IMG/VR virus record: IMGVR_UViG_3300030107_004453 | Span: 1 to 30,992 of that record | Direction: 5' to 3' (one strand) | From: a virus | Length of the DNA stretch: 30,992 bases | Shown here: piece after piece, positions 5,366-14,944 of the stretch | How the letters are laid out: every line of letters starts with the position of its first letter | Position numbering within the stretch: position 1 is the first letter of the stretch | Translations under genes and position numbers: made by a program | Notes under the pieces: generated by a model | The model's database searches: none | Seen by the model: the letters and a program-made list of their open reading frames with translations, nothing else | What the model was told of the DNA's origin: nothing

Positions 5366-8300
5366 TCTTCTGCGCGTTGAAGTATTTCCTTTTCAGTATC
5401 GGAGAGGCTATTGATAAACTCTCTGCGGTACTTCTTCACTTTAGCGAGTGGTTTAGCTGCTGTGACGCTGCGCTTGATACCGGAGGCTTTGCCGCCCAAG
5501 TCTAGGTACTCTTTCTTCCAGCGTTCAGCTGATGCGGTGTCGCCCCACTTGATGGCTTTCTTGTGGTAGTACAGCGCGTCTTGCTTGCTGTTGGTGGTGA
5601 AGCCAGATTGTTCGCCTTCTTTATCTTCATAAAAGCTGTGTTCTTTTGCTTTGATGTAGTGGTAAGCAGACTCGCCGGTATCGGTGGTGTATCCAACGAA
5701 TTGCCACAGCGATCTGGCTGGACTACCGCCGCCGGTTACGCCGGAGGTTGGGAAGTCTTGAGCTAGTTTGTAGAGGGAGTTTATGCCCATTGTTGCCCAG
5801 CCTAACTCTAGGTTCTGCAACAAGTATGCGGCTCTGTCGCGAACGGGCGCGGGTCGAAGAACATCTGGAAAGTGTTTCTTCTTGGAGGCAGTTTCATAAG
5901 GAACCTTAATGATTGGGGTCAATGATGTTCCAACTCGGTTTATTCCGCCCCTCCACCACTCGCCTTGAGATAGGTACTCGTTCGCCGCATCTGCAACAGT
6001 ATCGTCGGTGAATGCAACATCTGTTGCAGTATTGAAGAAACTACCAGCACCGAACCACTCAAGCGCGTCGGTAAGTGCGCCTTGCATCTTTAGTGAAATG
6101 ACTCGCCCCTCGTCGGTGGAGTAGAGGAGTAAGTGTTGCTGGTTGCGTGCGTCAATTACGCGCTTATCCTCTTCGTCAGCAAAGCCAGCTTCTACGATAA
6201 AGCGATTCCAAAGGCTAATAAACAAAGGGAAGGTTGAGGCAAGCAGACCAAACTTTGCTGTGTTAACCGCAGCTTTCTTTGCCACAACCCCAGCCACCCT
6301 AGAACCAGTCCCTCCCTTTTCCTCAAAGCTGGCGTTCTTCATCATCCGAACATATCTGGGGAAATTAATCTCCATCCAAGACCAAAAGGGAAGCATATGA
6401 CGGCGCAGCCAGCGACCACCCGTTGAGATAGCTCCGTAGTCGCCTATTAGCTCACGGGCCATCTTGGCGGCTTTATCTTTTTTGTCTGGGATAAGTGCCA
6501 GCTCTTTGCGGTTTGAGGCTCCGAACACGTTAGCCCCAGTCTCCAGCTTGTCTTGGAAGTAGCGGTAGGCGGCTAGTCGCAGAGTGTCCTCTCTAACTTG
6601 GTTAATTACTGCAACCTTCCGCTTGTACCCGTTGGTGAATGTCTTAAGCCAGTTAGATTTCTTCTTGAGGCCGTCAGCGAAGTCTCCAAACAAAGCGTCC
6701 ACAGCCACCTCTGGGCGCATCTCTGCTAGGTCTTGAAGCACATAGCCGGAACCCAACACGCCTTTCTGGAACAACTCTTCCATATCAGTTGGCAAAGGCT
6801 TCTTGTTGACGTGGTAGTCGTACAAGTCTTGGTATGCTTGCTTGGAGTATTTGCTGATGATCTCCGGCGAATAGGCAAAGGCCACGTCAAAGTCACCCGT
6901 CAAGTTGTTCAGCTCATACTTGATAAACCCAGCTGGGTTAAACAGCTTCCAATACTTCCATATCCCCAGCAAGTTGCTTGGGACTTGGATTGTTTTAGCG
7001 ACAATGCCGGAACCTTCAACTGGCTTTAGCTGGTCTAGCTGGTTTGCAACTTCCACCGGAATAGCCCACTCATCTTTGCGCCCACCCAGTACCAGCTGTT
7101 TGCGTAAATCGTTTTTACTGATCGTAGTTGTGTCCAGCTCGCCAGCTTGGTCAAACCACTTAATCAAAGCAGCGTCAGAGGCGACTGTTCCTTTGTAGAG
7201 GAAGTTACCTTTCTCTGGTTGCCAGATAGCCAACTCTTTGTTTTCGCTAACCAGATCACGCCACGTTTTGTAGTTGTTACCCAGCTGGTTTTTGGTGGCT
7301 TGTTCCTTTGCGCGGATTGCTTTGAAGATCATTCCGGCATAGCCAGCACCAGCGGAGTTGGTGTCCATTAAGTGTTTAAAGAACGCGAAGGTGTCTGGGT
7401 GTTTGGTGGCTCCGTCAACCAACGACTCAGCTGCGGCTGTGAACTTACTGGGAACAACTATCTGCCCACGGCTGATTAGCTTCTGTATCTGCGAAATACC
7501 GATTGCGATGTTCTTATTGAACGGCGCAAAGAAAGCATCCACGTCACCTACATCCTCAATAAGCGCAGCCTCATTAGACGCTTTGGCTTGAGCCTTCAGT
7601 TGGGACTTCTGATCCAGCAACCCCTTCAACCTAACAAGCGTGTCGTGGGTTTGCACTTGTGCATAACCTTGGGATAAGACTGCGTTCTCAGACTCCAAGA
7701 AGTCGGTGGTGTAATCCTTCTCGCTACCTTTACGTTTCTTCTGGAAGCCAGCGCGTCTGGTTCTTACGTCTGTGGATTCACTCAACAATCCTCTCTGAGA
7801 GGAGTCACGATACTCAAGCGTGATCCGATGGAAATAGTTTTCAGCGTCGGTGATGGTATCCGGCAACAGCTTGCGCTGCTGCATCTTCTTCGTCAGATCA
7901 GTCAGTATTGCCTTACGACGCTGGATCGCATCACGCACCTTCTGGTTTTCCGGCGCAGCTAGGTCGGCTTCAGCTTCTTGAAGAAGGAAGTCTAGCTCGG
8001 CTTTGCTTTGAATGCCGAACGGGAGGTCTTTGTTTTTCTGGTAAAGACCGCTTTGAACAGACTGCTTCAAGTCGCGATACACCAGTAGGCGGGTAAAGAA
8101 CTCAAACTGATCCTCAGTTAGTCCGTCTGTAATTGCCTTTAGGTCTTCTCTGGCTCTGGTTTGTGAGAACTCGGTGACTGCTTGGAACTGGCGAAGCACT
8201 TCAACCGTATGCCCGTAGCGTTTGTCTGTCGGGTCTAGGAATTGAAATTGTCTTGTTAACTGTTTACCGAACTCAGCGAGGTTTGAGAGAGTGTCTTTTG

Positions 8301-11300
8301 CTTTAATGAAGGCATCCCTCCAAGTTCCCGTTGTATCAGCTGCATCCTTCATCCTCTGCTTCACCTCTTCGCTTCGGCTGTCAGTTGACTTGACTGACTC
8401 GTCTGCTTTCACCTCGTCGCTGGCGCGGTAGTTCTTTGCGTCTTCAGCTTTCAGCTCTTCAGCTCTTTCAGCTACGTCGGAAACAAACTCTGGCGGCAGC
8501 GAGGCAGCGGTTGTCTTCCGCTTACGGTTGGCTTCAGCTTCTTCCAGAATCGAACGCTCGCGTGGCTGGTTAATGATCCGGCCTTCCTCGTCGCGTTGCA
8601 GCTCTGGCAAGTTCATCATCCGGCGAACGCGGTTGTTCGTTATGTCAAAAGCCGCAGAGATGATCTCACCTTCCGGTGTCACCTCAACGCTTTGGATAGG
8701 CGGCTTGTCCTCAGTCTCCTCTGGAGCCTTTTCAGCTGTCAGCTCCCTAATGTTCTTCTGTATGCGAGCCTCCTCGGCTTTCTGCATATCAGACTTTGTT
8801 TGCTCGCTTAAAACTTCAAAGGCGCGTTGCACCTTCTCAATCCTAGAGCGCAGCCCCTCTGGAACGTCTCGCCCAACTTGAATATCCAAGTCTCGCTTTG
8901 AGGCGAGAGTAAGTGCCAGCTTCTCCCTCACAGAGTTCCACAAGTTGGATGCCTGTCCTCTGCTCTTTAGTCCGCGTTGCTTTGAATACTCAGCTAGGTA
9001 TCCGTAGCTAAAGTTCCTCTCAAACGCGAAAGCAAATAAATCTTTCTCGGCTGGGGTCAAAGCTATCTGAGCCTCCTCGATGTACCGAAGCAACTCATCG
9101 TTCACCAGCTCCAAGTCTGCCGACATTACGAACGGGTTGGGAACCATATCGTAAAGCGTTCCGCCTTCTGACTCCTCTTCAAGCTCTAGCGGCACATCGA
9201 GAGAAACCAAACCTTCGCCAGACTGAACAACGCGCTCGCCCAGACTCTTTGTAAATCTGTAATAATCTAACAAACGCTGGTCAATCTTGCGGCTCAAGTT
9301 GTAATCCCTACCCCCAAGCAAAGCCTCTGATGAGTCGGTGAATCGCTGGGTTCTGTTGATAAAACCTCTGGCATCGTTAGAGATGCGACTCAGCGCGTAC
9401 ATAATCGCTTGGTCTTTTTGCGTGTCGTTTAGCCGAGTATCGTTTCCAACCTTTTCGTGCAGCTTGGTGTAGACCTTAACAATAAATTCATCCGGCAGCG
9501 GAACGTCTGTATTTCTTTGAGGCTGTATGAACGCTGCGTCCATAGCTGGTATGGTGTTTGCACCCTTACCAGCCATCTTGGTCTGCTTATCTATTTGGGC
9601 CAGCTCCAGCTGGGACATCCCAAATAGAGCGGCCATAAAGTCTCCGGTGTTGTAGTTGAAACCGTCCTCGTTGTGCAGAATGGTTTCGTACTCTCGCGTG
9701 CTTAACTCCGGTGTAACGGGTTGCTCAAACTCAAACTCCCCTTGGGAAGCCGGAGTGAACACCAGCTTGGCTCCGTCGAGAGCGGGGAAGGACACTCGGT
9801 TGTCCTTCATCATCCGGCGCATACGCTTCTTGAGAGTCCTAATGCGTGGCGATCTGCCGGTGAACCCACGGGTGATTCCGTTCCAAAAGCGAGCGAGTAT
9901 GTCCATCAGCTGGCTCAACGCACCACCGCGCTCAACCTTACGCCCAAAGAAGTCTTCGTTGATCGTGCCGGTCAGCTTACGCTGTAAGGCGATGCGGATA
10001 TATTCTTCAGCGATTGCAACTGCGTCACCTTTGATCTGTTCGCCGTAGTAGAAGACCGTATCTGCAATCTCGCCCTTGGACATTTCCAAGAACACCTCGG
10101 TCATCATCCTCTCGTAGTATTTCTCGAAAGGTTCTTGGCGACCCGACTCATTCCAGCTGTGGAATAAAGCCAGCCCGTTGTAGTTGTGAATGATCTCCTC
10201 GACCAAGATGCTTTCAAGATCACCCTTACCCGCTTCTTCCATAGCGGTAATCAGCTCTGGGTTTAGGAAGATAGAACCAAAGTCGCCGCCGCGTGCATTG
10301 GAGAACGCTGGCATATTCTTTTGGCGACTGATGAAAATGTTACGAACCTTCGCGCCCCCCAGTCTGCGTTGTATGCGCGGGATAAGAGCGGCAACCCTCG
10401 CCAGAAATGTTTCCTCAAGATCAGAGGAAGCCTTCGGCATCCGAACACCGTTGACTATTTCAGCTGGGGCAGAAGCGAAGGGAACGTCTGGGTCTGACTC
10501 ATCTTCAGCTGGAGTGACAACCTCCTCGCGCATATCTTGTGTTGTTCCTTCAGCAGCTTCAAATTTCTCAAAGTAAAAAGGCGCACTCCACATCACGTTA
10601 ATGTCTTCGTACTCTCGATTACCACTATCAACTACAATAGAGACATTGCCTTCGCCGTCATTAGTAAAGTGAACAACGGTGTATGTTTTTCCATTGGCAA
10701 CAAACGTGCTCTGCTCCGTTAACTCATAGGCATTCCGAAGAATGGCCCCTTCGCTTTTTTTGGATAGCACTTCGACTAATGGAACCTCGTCCCTCTTCGC
10801 CTGTCTGGCTCGGTTGCGCTCTATCCGGCGATTGATTGCATCGGCCATTAAGTCCCAGAACTGATCTGTCTCAACACCGACAGCTTGGGCATACTCATCA
10901 ACCCTATTTTTGATCTTTGAAACCGGTACGCGATTGACCAAGCTGCCAGCTACGGACGGCTCGATTCTGGACAGCTCGTTTACCGCATAAGCAAAGTTAT
11001 CAATGCCGTCATACTCAGCTGGCATCTTCTCTTTGCTATCACCCTTAACGATAACCTTATTATCCTTACCGACTGGGACATCAATCTTTCCGCCAACGAT
11101 TTCGATAAAGTTATCAAGAATATCCTCCTCACCTTCTGGTACTTTAAGGAACTCAAGCTCCGCTTTAACTCTGGCTTTGTTAAGCTGATTACCTTTGCCG
11201 GTGGACTCTTTAGCTTGCGCTCTTTCAAGAACGATCTGCTTCAGCTCATTGAGCAACTGAACTCGATCAATCCCTTTCTCGTCAGCTATTCGCCCTAACT

Positions 11301-13236
11301 CATCTTGAAAATCTTTAAGCTCTTCTGGTTTCTTTGGGTTTGTGGCAAAAGGATTATTGGCTGGGTTGCGATTGCCTTGGCCACCGCGCCCCTCTCTCCA
11401 AAGAAACTTACCACCGCTCTTCATTTTGTTGCTGGGCTGCGCCAGCTTGGTAAGTTTTTTGGTAAGTGACTCGCGTTCGTCTTCTGTCAGCTCCTCCTTC
11501 TGGGCCACCACTTCTTCAGCTGTCGGCTGGGTGGCATCTTCTTGCGGGGCTTGTTGAGCTTCAATCTGCTGGTTCTCTTGTTTGAGGCCAGCGTCTTTTG
11601 CTCGCCTCATCTGCAAATCCTCGTTAGCCCACTTGTCCTTCTTCGCTTGAGTGTTGAAGTCTGAAGCGAGTAGCTTGACTGTCTCAGCAACTTCTTCGTC
11701 GTACTCCTCCTTCTGCTCTTTGGACAAGCGAGACATCCGATCATCAACAACACTTTGCTCAAGCGGGGTGATCGGTTCGACCCCCAGCTGGTTGTAAGCC
11801 TCGTTATCAATCAGCTCGTATAGTTCTTCTTGGGTAACGTCTCCGCCGAACAAATCCCCCGACTGCGTAGCTGCTGGTTCAGCTGAAGTTTCAGCTGCTA
11901 GGTCAGCTGTGTCAGCTACGTCAGCTGTTGTAGCTGCTTCAGCTTCAGCTGATTCAATCTGCTGAGTGACCTCTGGTGTTTCCTCAATCTCTGGAACGTC
12001 TTCAAAGTCCAACTCTTCTGCGGGTTGCACTTCGCGGATAGGTCTGCCTTCCTCGTCACGACCGACTATCTTGTCCGGCTCTGCGTCAGCTGCTTTGATT
12101 TCTTCTTGAGCCTTTTCAATCACACGCCGAGCTGTCTCTGGTAAACCAGCTTCGTTTAATGCTGTGGCCCTTTTCTTTGCTTGGCTGTACTCAGAAAAAC
12201 CACTAACAGAACCAACCGCTCCGCTTATCAAGGCTCCGGTAAAAAAGGCTTCAGCCGCAGCACCGTAAACATCTGCTTCTGGATTGTATGAGTGTTGTGC
12301 TATTCCGGCTGAAATAGCCTCGTCTAATGCTTCCTCAACACCTTCGATCGGAACACCTATGCCAATACCTTTTAATACTTGGCCAAGACTTTGCGCGGCT
12401 TCTTTGTTGCCTCTGAGTCCGGCCAGATTCTCAACGTCAGTACCGCCCAGCTTCTTGGCCAGCTGCATACCTCCAAAAGTTATTAGCGCGGTTTTTGCTC
12501 CATCAATTCCGGCAATTACGAAAGCCTTTTGGTTCGCGTTCTCGTCACCTTCCTCTTCGTAGCTGCGCCTAGCTTCTGGGAATGTGCTTCCAAAAGTAGT
12601 AAGCCCAGCGGCAGTAACAACTGCCTTAACTCCGAGTGGGCCAGCTGCAATAGTTGGGGCAAGACTGGATGCAGTCTGAGCCGCGTTGCCAAGGAACCGC
12701 TCGACTGTTGTGGGCATCTCAGCCTCGGTTCCCTCAAAGTCTTCTTCTACATTTACGATCTGGCCCTTCAGAGCCATCTGCAACGGGCTAAAGTTTATAG
12801 ATGTTACTTTTCCTCCGGTGTTAATTTTTCGGAGCTGGTTGTCTGCTTCGTCGCCAACTTCTTTTGCGTAGCGGTTTATTGCACCAGTTACATCTATCTT
12901 ATGACCAAGCGCGTCGCTAACTCCTTTGACCAGACCAAGCCCAAGCGAATCGCTTACTGAATAATCGCCAATGACTGGCGCAGTTAATCCTTCAACAAGA
13001 CCCCAGCCGATTTTGCCAAGCATCATTGGTGCGCCTTTGGTTGCCTTCTGGTATATCTGAGAGGCAGCTCCACCAACGGTGAACTCGGTTAGGTCTGTGT
13101 ATTCATCTGCCAGCTCCTTATCCTTCTCTAAAAGTTTAGGATAAGTATTGCCGATGCGTACAGTTAGCTCGTTGTCGGAAAGGTTATCCAGCTGCGGAAA
13201 CCTCTTCCGAACTTCCTTTAAGGTTGGTGACGGCAT
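5344..13236 (-). CDS. giant internal-virion / polyvalent protein (2630 aa)
   Basis: A single 2630-residue frame. The N-terminus has a short helical motif seen in phage ejection proteins (RKRFPQLDNLSDNEL), then Ala/Gly-rich segments that could touch membrane (about 60-350), then an acidic low-complexity linker (about 380-620). Near 1012-1016 is VEEIIHN, like a metallopeptidase HExxH with the first His replaced by Glu, so activity is doubtful. Residues about 1245-1452 resemble sigma-70 regions 3-4: a VSLDVPLE...GTLYDMVPN segment, then LTPAEKDLFAFAF and a helix-turn-helix ending NLWNSVREKLA. The C-terminal part has LPFWSWMEINFPRY and a probable membrane segment (near 2330), as in LPD38-like domains. 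Position in the tail operon suggests delivery with the DNA; a lysis-time or purely structural role is not excluded. It starts at a TAATG junction. Confidence 0.85.
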   Translation of the reverse strand: MPSPTLKEVRKRFPQLDNLSDNELTVRIGNTYPKLLEKDKELADEYTDLTEFTVGGAASQIYQKATKGAPMMLGKIGWGLVEGLTAPVIGDYSVSDSLGLGLVKGVSDALGHKIDVTGAINRYAKEVGDEADNQLRKINTGGKVTSINFSPLQMALKGQIVNVEEDFEGTEAEMPTTVERFLGNAAQTASSLAPTIAAGPLGVKAVVTAAGLTTFGSTFPEARRSYEEEGDENANQKAFVIAGIDGAKTALITFGGMQLAKKLGGTDVENLAGLRGNKEAAQSLGQVLKGIGIGVPIEGVEEALDEAISAGIAQHSYNPEADVYGAAAEAFFTGALISGAVGSVSGFSEYSQAKKRATALNEAGLPETARRVIEKAQEEIKAADAEPDKIVGRDEEGRPIREVQPAEELDFEDVPEIEETPEVTQQIESAEAEAATTADVADTADLAAETSAEPAATQSGDLFGGDVTQEELYELIDNEAYNQLGVEPITPLEQSVVDDRMSRLSKEQKEEYDEEVAETVKLLASDFNTQAKKDKWANEDLQMRRAKDAGLKQENQQIEAQQAPQEDATQPTAEEVVAQKEELTEDERESLTKKLTKLAQPSNKMKSGGKFLWREGRGGQGNRNPANNPFATNPKKPEELKDFQDELGRIADEKGIDRVQLLNELKQIVLERAQAKESTGKGNQLNKARVKAELEFLKVPEGEEDILDNFIEIVGGKIDVPVGKDNKVIVKGDSKEKMPAEYDGIDNFAYAVNELSRIEPSVAGSLVNRVPVSKIKNRVDEYAQAVGVETDQFWDLMADAINRRIERNRARQAKRDEVPLVEVLSKKSEGAILRNAYELTEQSTFVANGKTYTVVHFTNDGEGNVSIVVDSGNREYEDINVMWSAPFYFEKFEAAEGTTQDMREEVVTPAEDESDPDVPFASAPAEIVNGVRMPKASSDLEETFLARVAALIPRIQRRLGGAKVRNIFISRQKNMPAFSNARGGDFGSIFLNPELITAMEEAGKGDLESILVEEIIHNYNGLALFHSWNESGRQEPFEKYYERMMTEVFLEMSKGEIADTVFYYGEQIKGDAVAIAEEYIRIALQRKLTGTINEDFFGRKVERGGALSQLMDILARFWNGITRGFTGRSPRIRTLKKRMRRMMKDNRVSFPALDGAKLVFTPASQGEFEFEQPVTPELSTREYETILHNEDGFNYNTGDFMAALFGMSQLELAQIDKQTKMAGKGANTIPAMDAAFIQPQRNTDVPLPDEFIVKVYTKLHEKVGNDTRLNDTQKDQAIMYALSRISNDARGFINRTQRFTDSSEALLGGRDYNLSRKIDQRLLDYYRFTKSLGERVVQSGEGLVSLDVPLELEEESEGGTLYDMVPNPFVMSADLELVNDELLRYIEEAQIALTPAEKDLFAFAFERNFSYGYLAEYSKQRGLKSRGQASNLWNSVREKLALTLASKRDLDIQVGRDVPEGLRSRIEKVQRAFEVLSEQTKSDMQKAEEARIQKNIRELTAEKAPEETEDKPPIQSVEVTPEGEIISAAFDITNNRVRRMMNLPELQRDEEGRIINQPRERSILEEAEANRKRKTTAASLPPEFVSDVAERAEELKAEDAKNYRASDEVKADESVKSTDSRSEEVKQRMKDAADTTGTWRDAFIKAKDTLSNLAEFGKQLTRQFQFLDPTDKRYGHTVEVLRQFQAVTEFSQTRAREDLKAITDGLTEDQFEFFTRLLVYRDLKQSVQSGLYQKNKDLPFGIQSKAELDFLLQEAEADLAAPENQKVRDAIQRRKAILTDLTKKMQQRKLLPDTITDAENYFHRITLEYRDSSQRGLLSESTDVRTRRAGFQKKRKGSEKDYTTDFLESENAVLSQGYAQVQTHDTLVRLKGLLDQKSQLKAQAKASNEAALIEDVGDVDAFFAPFNKNIAIGISQIQKLISRGQIVVPSKFTAAAESLVDGATKHPDTFAFFKHLMDTNSAGAGYAGMIFKAIRAKEQATKNQLGNNYKTWRDLVSENKELAIWQPEKGNFLYKGTVASDAALIKWFDQAGELDTTTISKNDLRKQLVLGGRKDEWAIPVEVANQLDQLKPVEGSGIVAKTIQVPSNLLGIWKYWKLFNPAGFIKYELNNLTGDFDVAFAYSPEIISKYSKQAYQDLYDYHVNKKPLPTDMEELFQKGVLGSGYVLQDLAEMRPEVAVDALFGDFADGLKKKSNWLKTFTNGYKRKVAVINQVREDTLRLAAYRYFQDKLETGANVFGASNRKELALIPDKKDKAAKMARELIGDYGAISTGGRWLRRHMLPFWSWMEINFPRYVRMMKNASFEEKGGTGSRVAGVVAKKAAVNTAKFGLLASTFPLFISLWNRFIVEAGFADEEDKRVIDARNQQHLLLYSTDEGRVISLKMQGALTDALEWFGAGSFFNTATDVAFTDDTVADAANEYLSQGEWWRGGINRVGTSLTPIIKVPYETASKKKHFPDVLRPAPVRDRAAYLLQNLELGWATMGINSLYKLAQDFPTSGVTGGGSPARSLWQFVGYTTDTGESAYHYIKAKEHSFYEDKEGEQSGFTTNSKQDALYYHKKAIKWGDTASAERWKKEYLDLGGKASGIKRSVTAAKPLAKVKKYRREFINSLSDTEKEILQRAEEWYKETY
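11880..11951 (-). repeat. CAGCTG-rich degenerate repeat in the giant gene
   Basis: CAGCTG occurs at 11880, 11892, 11904, 11922 and 11946, with related AGCT words between, encoding an Ala/Ser/Asp/Glu low-complexity linker. It is the densest cluster of this palindrome in the window and looks like expansion of a short unit. Confidence 0.7.
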
Positions 13237-14147
13237 TATGGGGTTGTACCTACTTCTCCGCTGAGAAGGTCGGGGTTTATCTGACGGGGTTTGGTAACAT
13301 CGGCTGGATCGAGAGGTTCGCCGAAAAGTTCATTAAGAACGGCATTGTATCCTTCTTCGTCAAAGCCGTCTTCGCTAATGAATTTAGTAATATTTTTTGA
13401 CAGCCAATCCCTTTTGAAAGCATCCGCGCTTATAGGTTGAGCTTGAGGCTTGAAGGTTGTCTGGATTCCACTTGCTTTGTCATAGTAGGTCGCAGAGTTG
13501 GGGGTCATTCCCGTTGGGCCAAACACGCGCATACGGTTTTGCATTATTGTCTGCGACTCTCTCATCTTTAAGTATGAGTTAAAATCGTAGTAGGCTTCGT
13601 TGGTTTCTGCGTTATACATCAAGCCTCTTGGATTGTTTTGCATCATCCAAGCAAAGCCTTCGTTGTAGAGCTTGGCTTGCTGCGCGTTCCAATCTCTTTG
13701 CAACTTAACTTGTTCGTCGGTGTTGCTGGCGTTGATTGCATCGTTACGCATTGCAATCGCTTCAGCCCTTTGAGCTTTAGGTAAACCGCTTGGGATTTTT
13801 GGTGGCGCACTTACACCGTCCCACAAGTTTAGTTCATCATTGAAAGCTGACATACTGGGGGCGAACTTAACCGCATCATCAGCCAGCTTCTTGGCTTGGT
13901 TATTGGCAGCTTTGATCCGCTCGGTGTTGGCAATCCGGTACTGGTTCTCAATCACCGCATTCTCTTGGTTGAGAGTAAACTCCTTCTGCCGCAGCTCTAG
14001 GTTTGACTGGGCGATGTCGTTGTTCAAATCGAATTGCCTAGCCCGTTCAGCCAGATTGGTTCTGAACTGATCCTCTTGATTCCGTATTGAGCGGGAGCGT
14101 TGTCCCAGCCCAACCCCTTGCATAAAATAGTCTACTGGTTCAGCCAT
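13236..14147 (-). CDS. virion protein, probable internal/ejection protein
   Basis: A 303-residue protein with a long helical, Gln/Asn-rich N-terminal half (about 20-95, coiled-coil-like) and a mixed C-terminal half. Start and stop are both TAATG junctions with neighbours. It lies between the Gly-rich virion protein and the giant protein, where podoviruses encode internal core or ejection proteins. No enzyme motif is visible and I do not recognise a named family. Assignment to the virion is from position and composition. Confidence 0.72.
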   Translation of the reverse strand: MAEPVDYFMQGVGLGQRSRSIRNQEDQFRTNLAERARQFDLNNDIAQSNLELRQKEFTLNQENAVIENQYRIANTERIKAANNQAKKLADDAVKFAPSMSAFNDELNLWDGVSAPPKIPSGLPKAQRAEAIAMRNDAINASNTDEQVKLQRDWNAQQAKLYNEGFAWMMQNNPRGLMYNAETNEAYYDFNSYLKMRESQTIMQNRMRVFGPTGMTPNSATYYDKASGIQTTFKPQAQPISADAFKRDWLSKNITKFISEDGFDEEGYNAVLNELFGEPLDPADVTKPRQINPDLLSGEVGTTP

Positions 14148-14944
14148 TATGTTAAAGGTCTAGGTGCGTTGTAATATCCGCCGCTTTGGTTTGGCGAAGT
14201 GGGTGCGCTGCTGGTGTTGCCGAAAAGGCTTCCTATTCCAGATCGCATCCTTTGGAAGAAGCCGCCGGACTGCTGCTGGCCACCGCCACCAAATCCGTTA
14301 TTACCCAGATACATACCAGCTGCTCCGCCCACAAAGTTCATTGCTCTATTGAAAGGATTGTTAGCTGCGTCTGACTGCGCTTTGCCAACAGCTGCTTTAT
14401 ACGCGAACTGATTATCTCTCATTGCAAAGTCAGTCCTTTGCTGCGGAGTCATATACATTGACGCTTGAGACATAGGGTTGACGGTGTAGTTCTGGCGTAG
14501 ATTGGATGAGAAGCTGTTGAAGGCATTCAAGCCTTGGCCAATCAGCTGCATCTGGCTCAAGCCTAGATCGCGAGCAGTAAGGTTGCGGCCAGCTTGGCTA
14601 CCGCCCAGCCCCATCGCGCCACCTCTCTCAGCTGCTTGGCGCATAATCATCCCTTGGTCTGCCATAGGGAGATTGCCAGCAATCATATTGCTGATCGCGC
14701 CACCCGCACCACTCAACATATTGCGGTAGTCGGGAAGGGTTCGGCTAATGATTGACTCAAGCCTCTCTTGATCGGCCATCGTCGTTCTGTCCGCCAACTC
14801 CTTCGCGCTATCGAAGCTGGCGAGGTTGCCAGCGATCGCCGCCTTCTGTTCAGCGTCTTGATCTACCTTTTTGTACTTCGGAATCTTCGCTCCCTTTTTC
14901 AAGAGGCTCGCTCCGAGTCCAGCTGCTAATGCTCCTATTGCCAT
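14147..14944 (-). CDS. Gly-rich virion protein, probable internal/ejection protein
   Basis: A 265-residue protein beginning MAIGALAAGLGASLLKKG, a hydrophobic helix that could interact with membrane. The middle is Met/Gln/Ala-rich and helical (about 90-175); the C-terminus is Gly/Gln/Ser-rich and disordered (about 205-265). This profile matches small internal or ejection proteins next to tail genes in short-tailed phages. Both ends are TAATG overlaps. No family name can be given with confidence. Confidence 0.7.
   Translation of the reverse strand: MAIGALAAGLGASLLKKGAKIPKYKKVDQDAEQKAAIAGNLASFDSAKELADRTTMADQERLESIISRTLPDYRNMLSGAGGAISNMIAGNLPMADQGMIMRQAAERGGAMGLGGSQAGRNLTARDLGLSQMQLIGQGLNAFNSFSSNLRQNYTVNPMSQASMYMTPQQRTDFAMRDNQFAYKAAVGKAQSDAANNPFNRAMNFVGGAAGMYLGNNGFGGGGQQQSGGFFQRMRSGIGSLFGNTSSAPTSPNQSGGYYNAPRPLT

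Noticed and set aside
14830-14842. HIP1 (GCGATCGC) as evidence of a cyanobacterial host
   Set aside because: Only a few copies were seen in the window, far fewer than CAGCTG.
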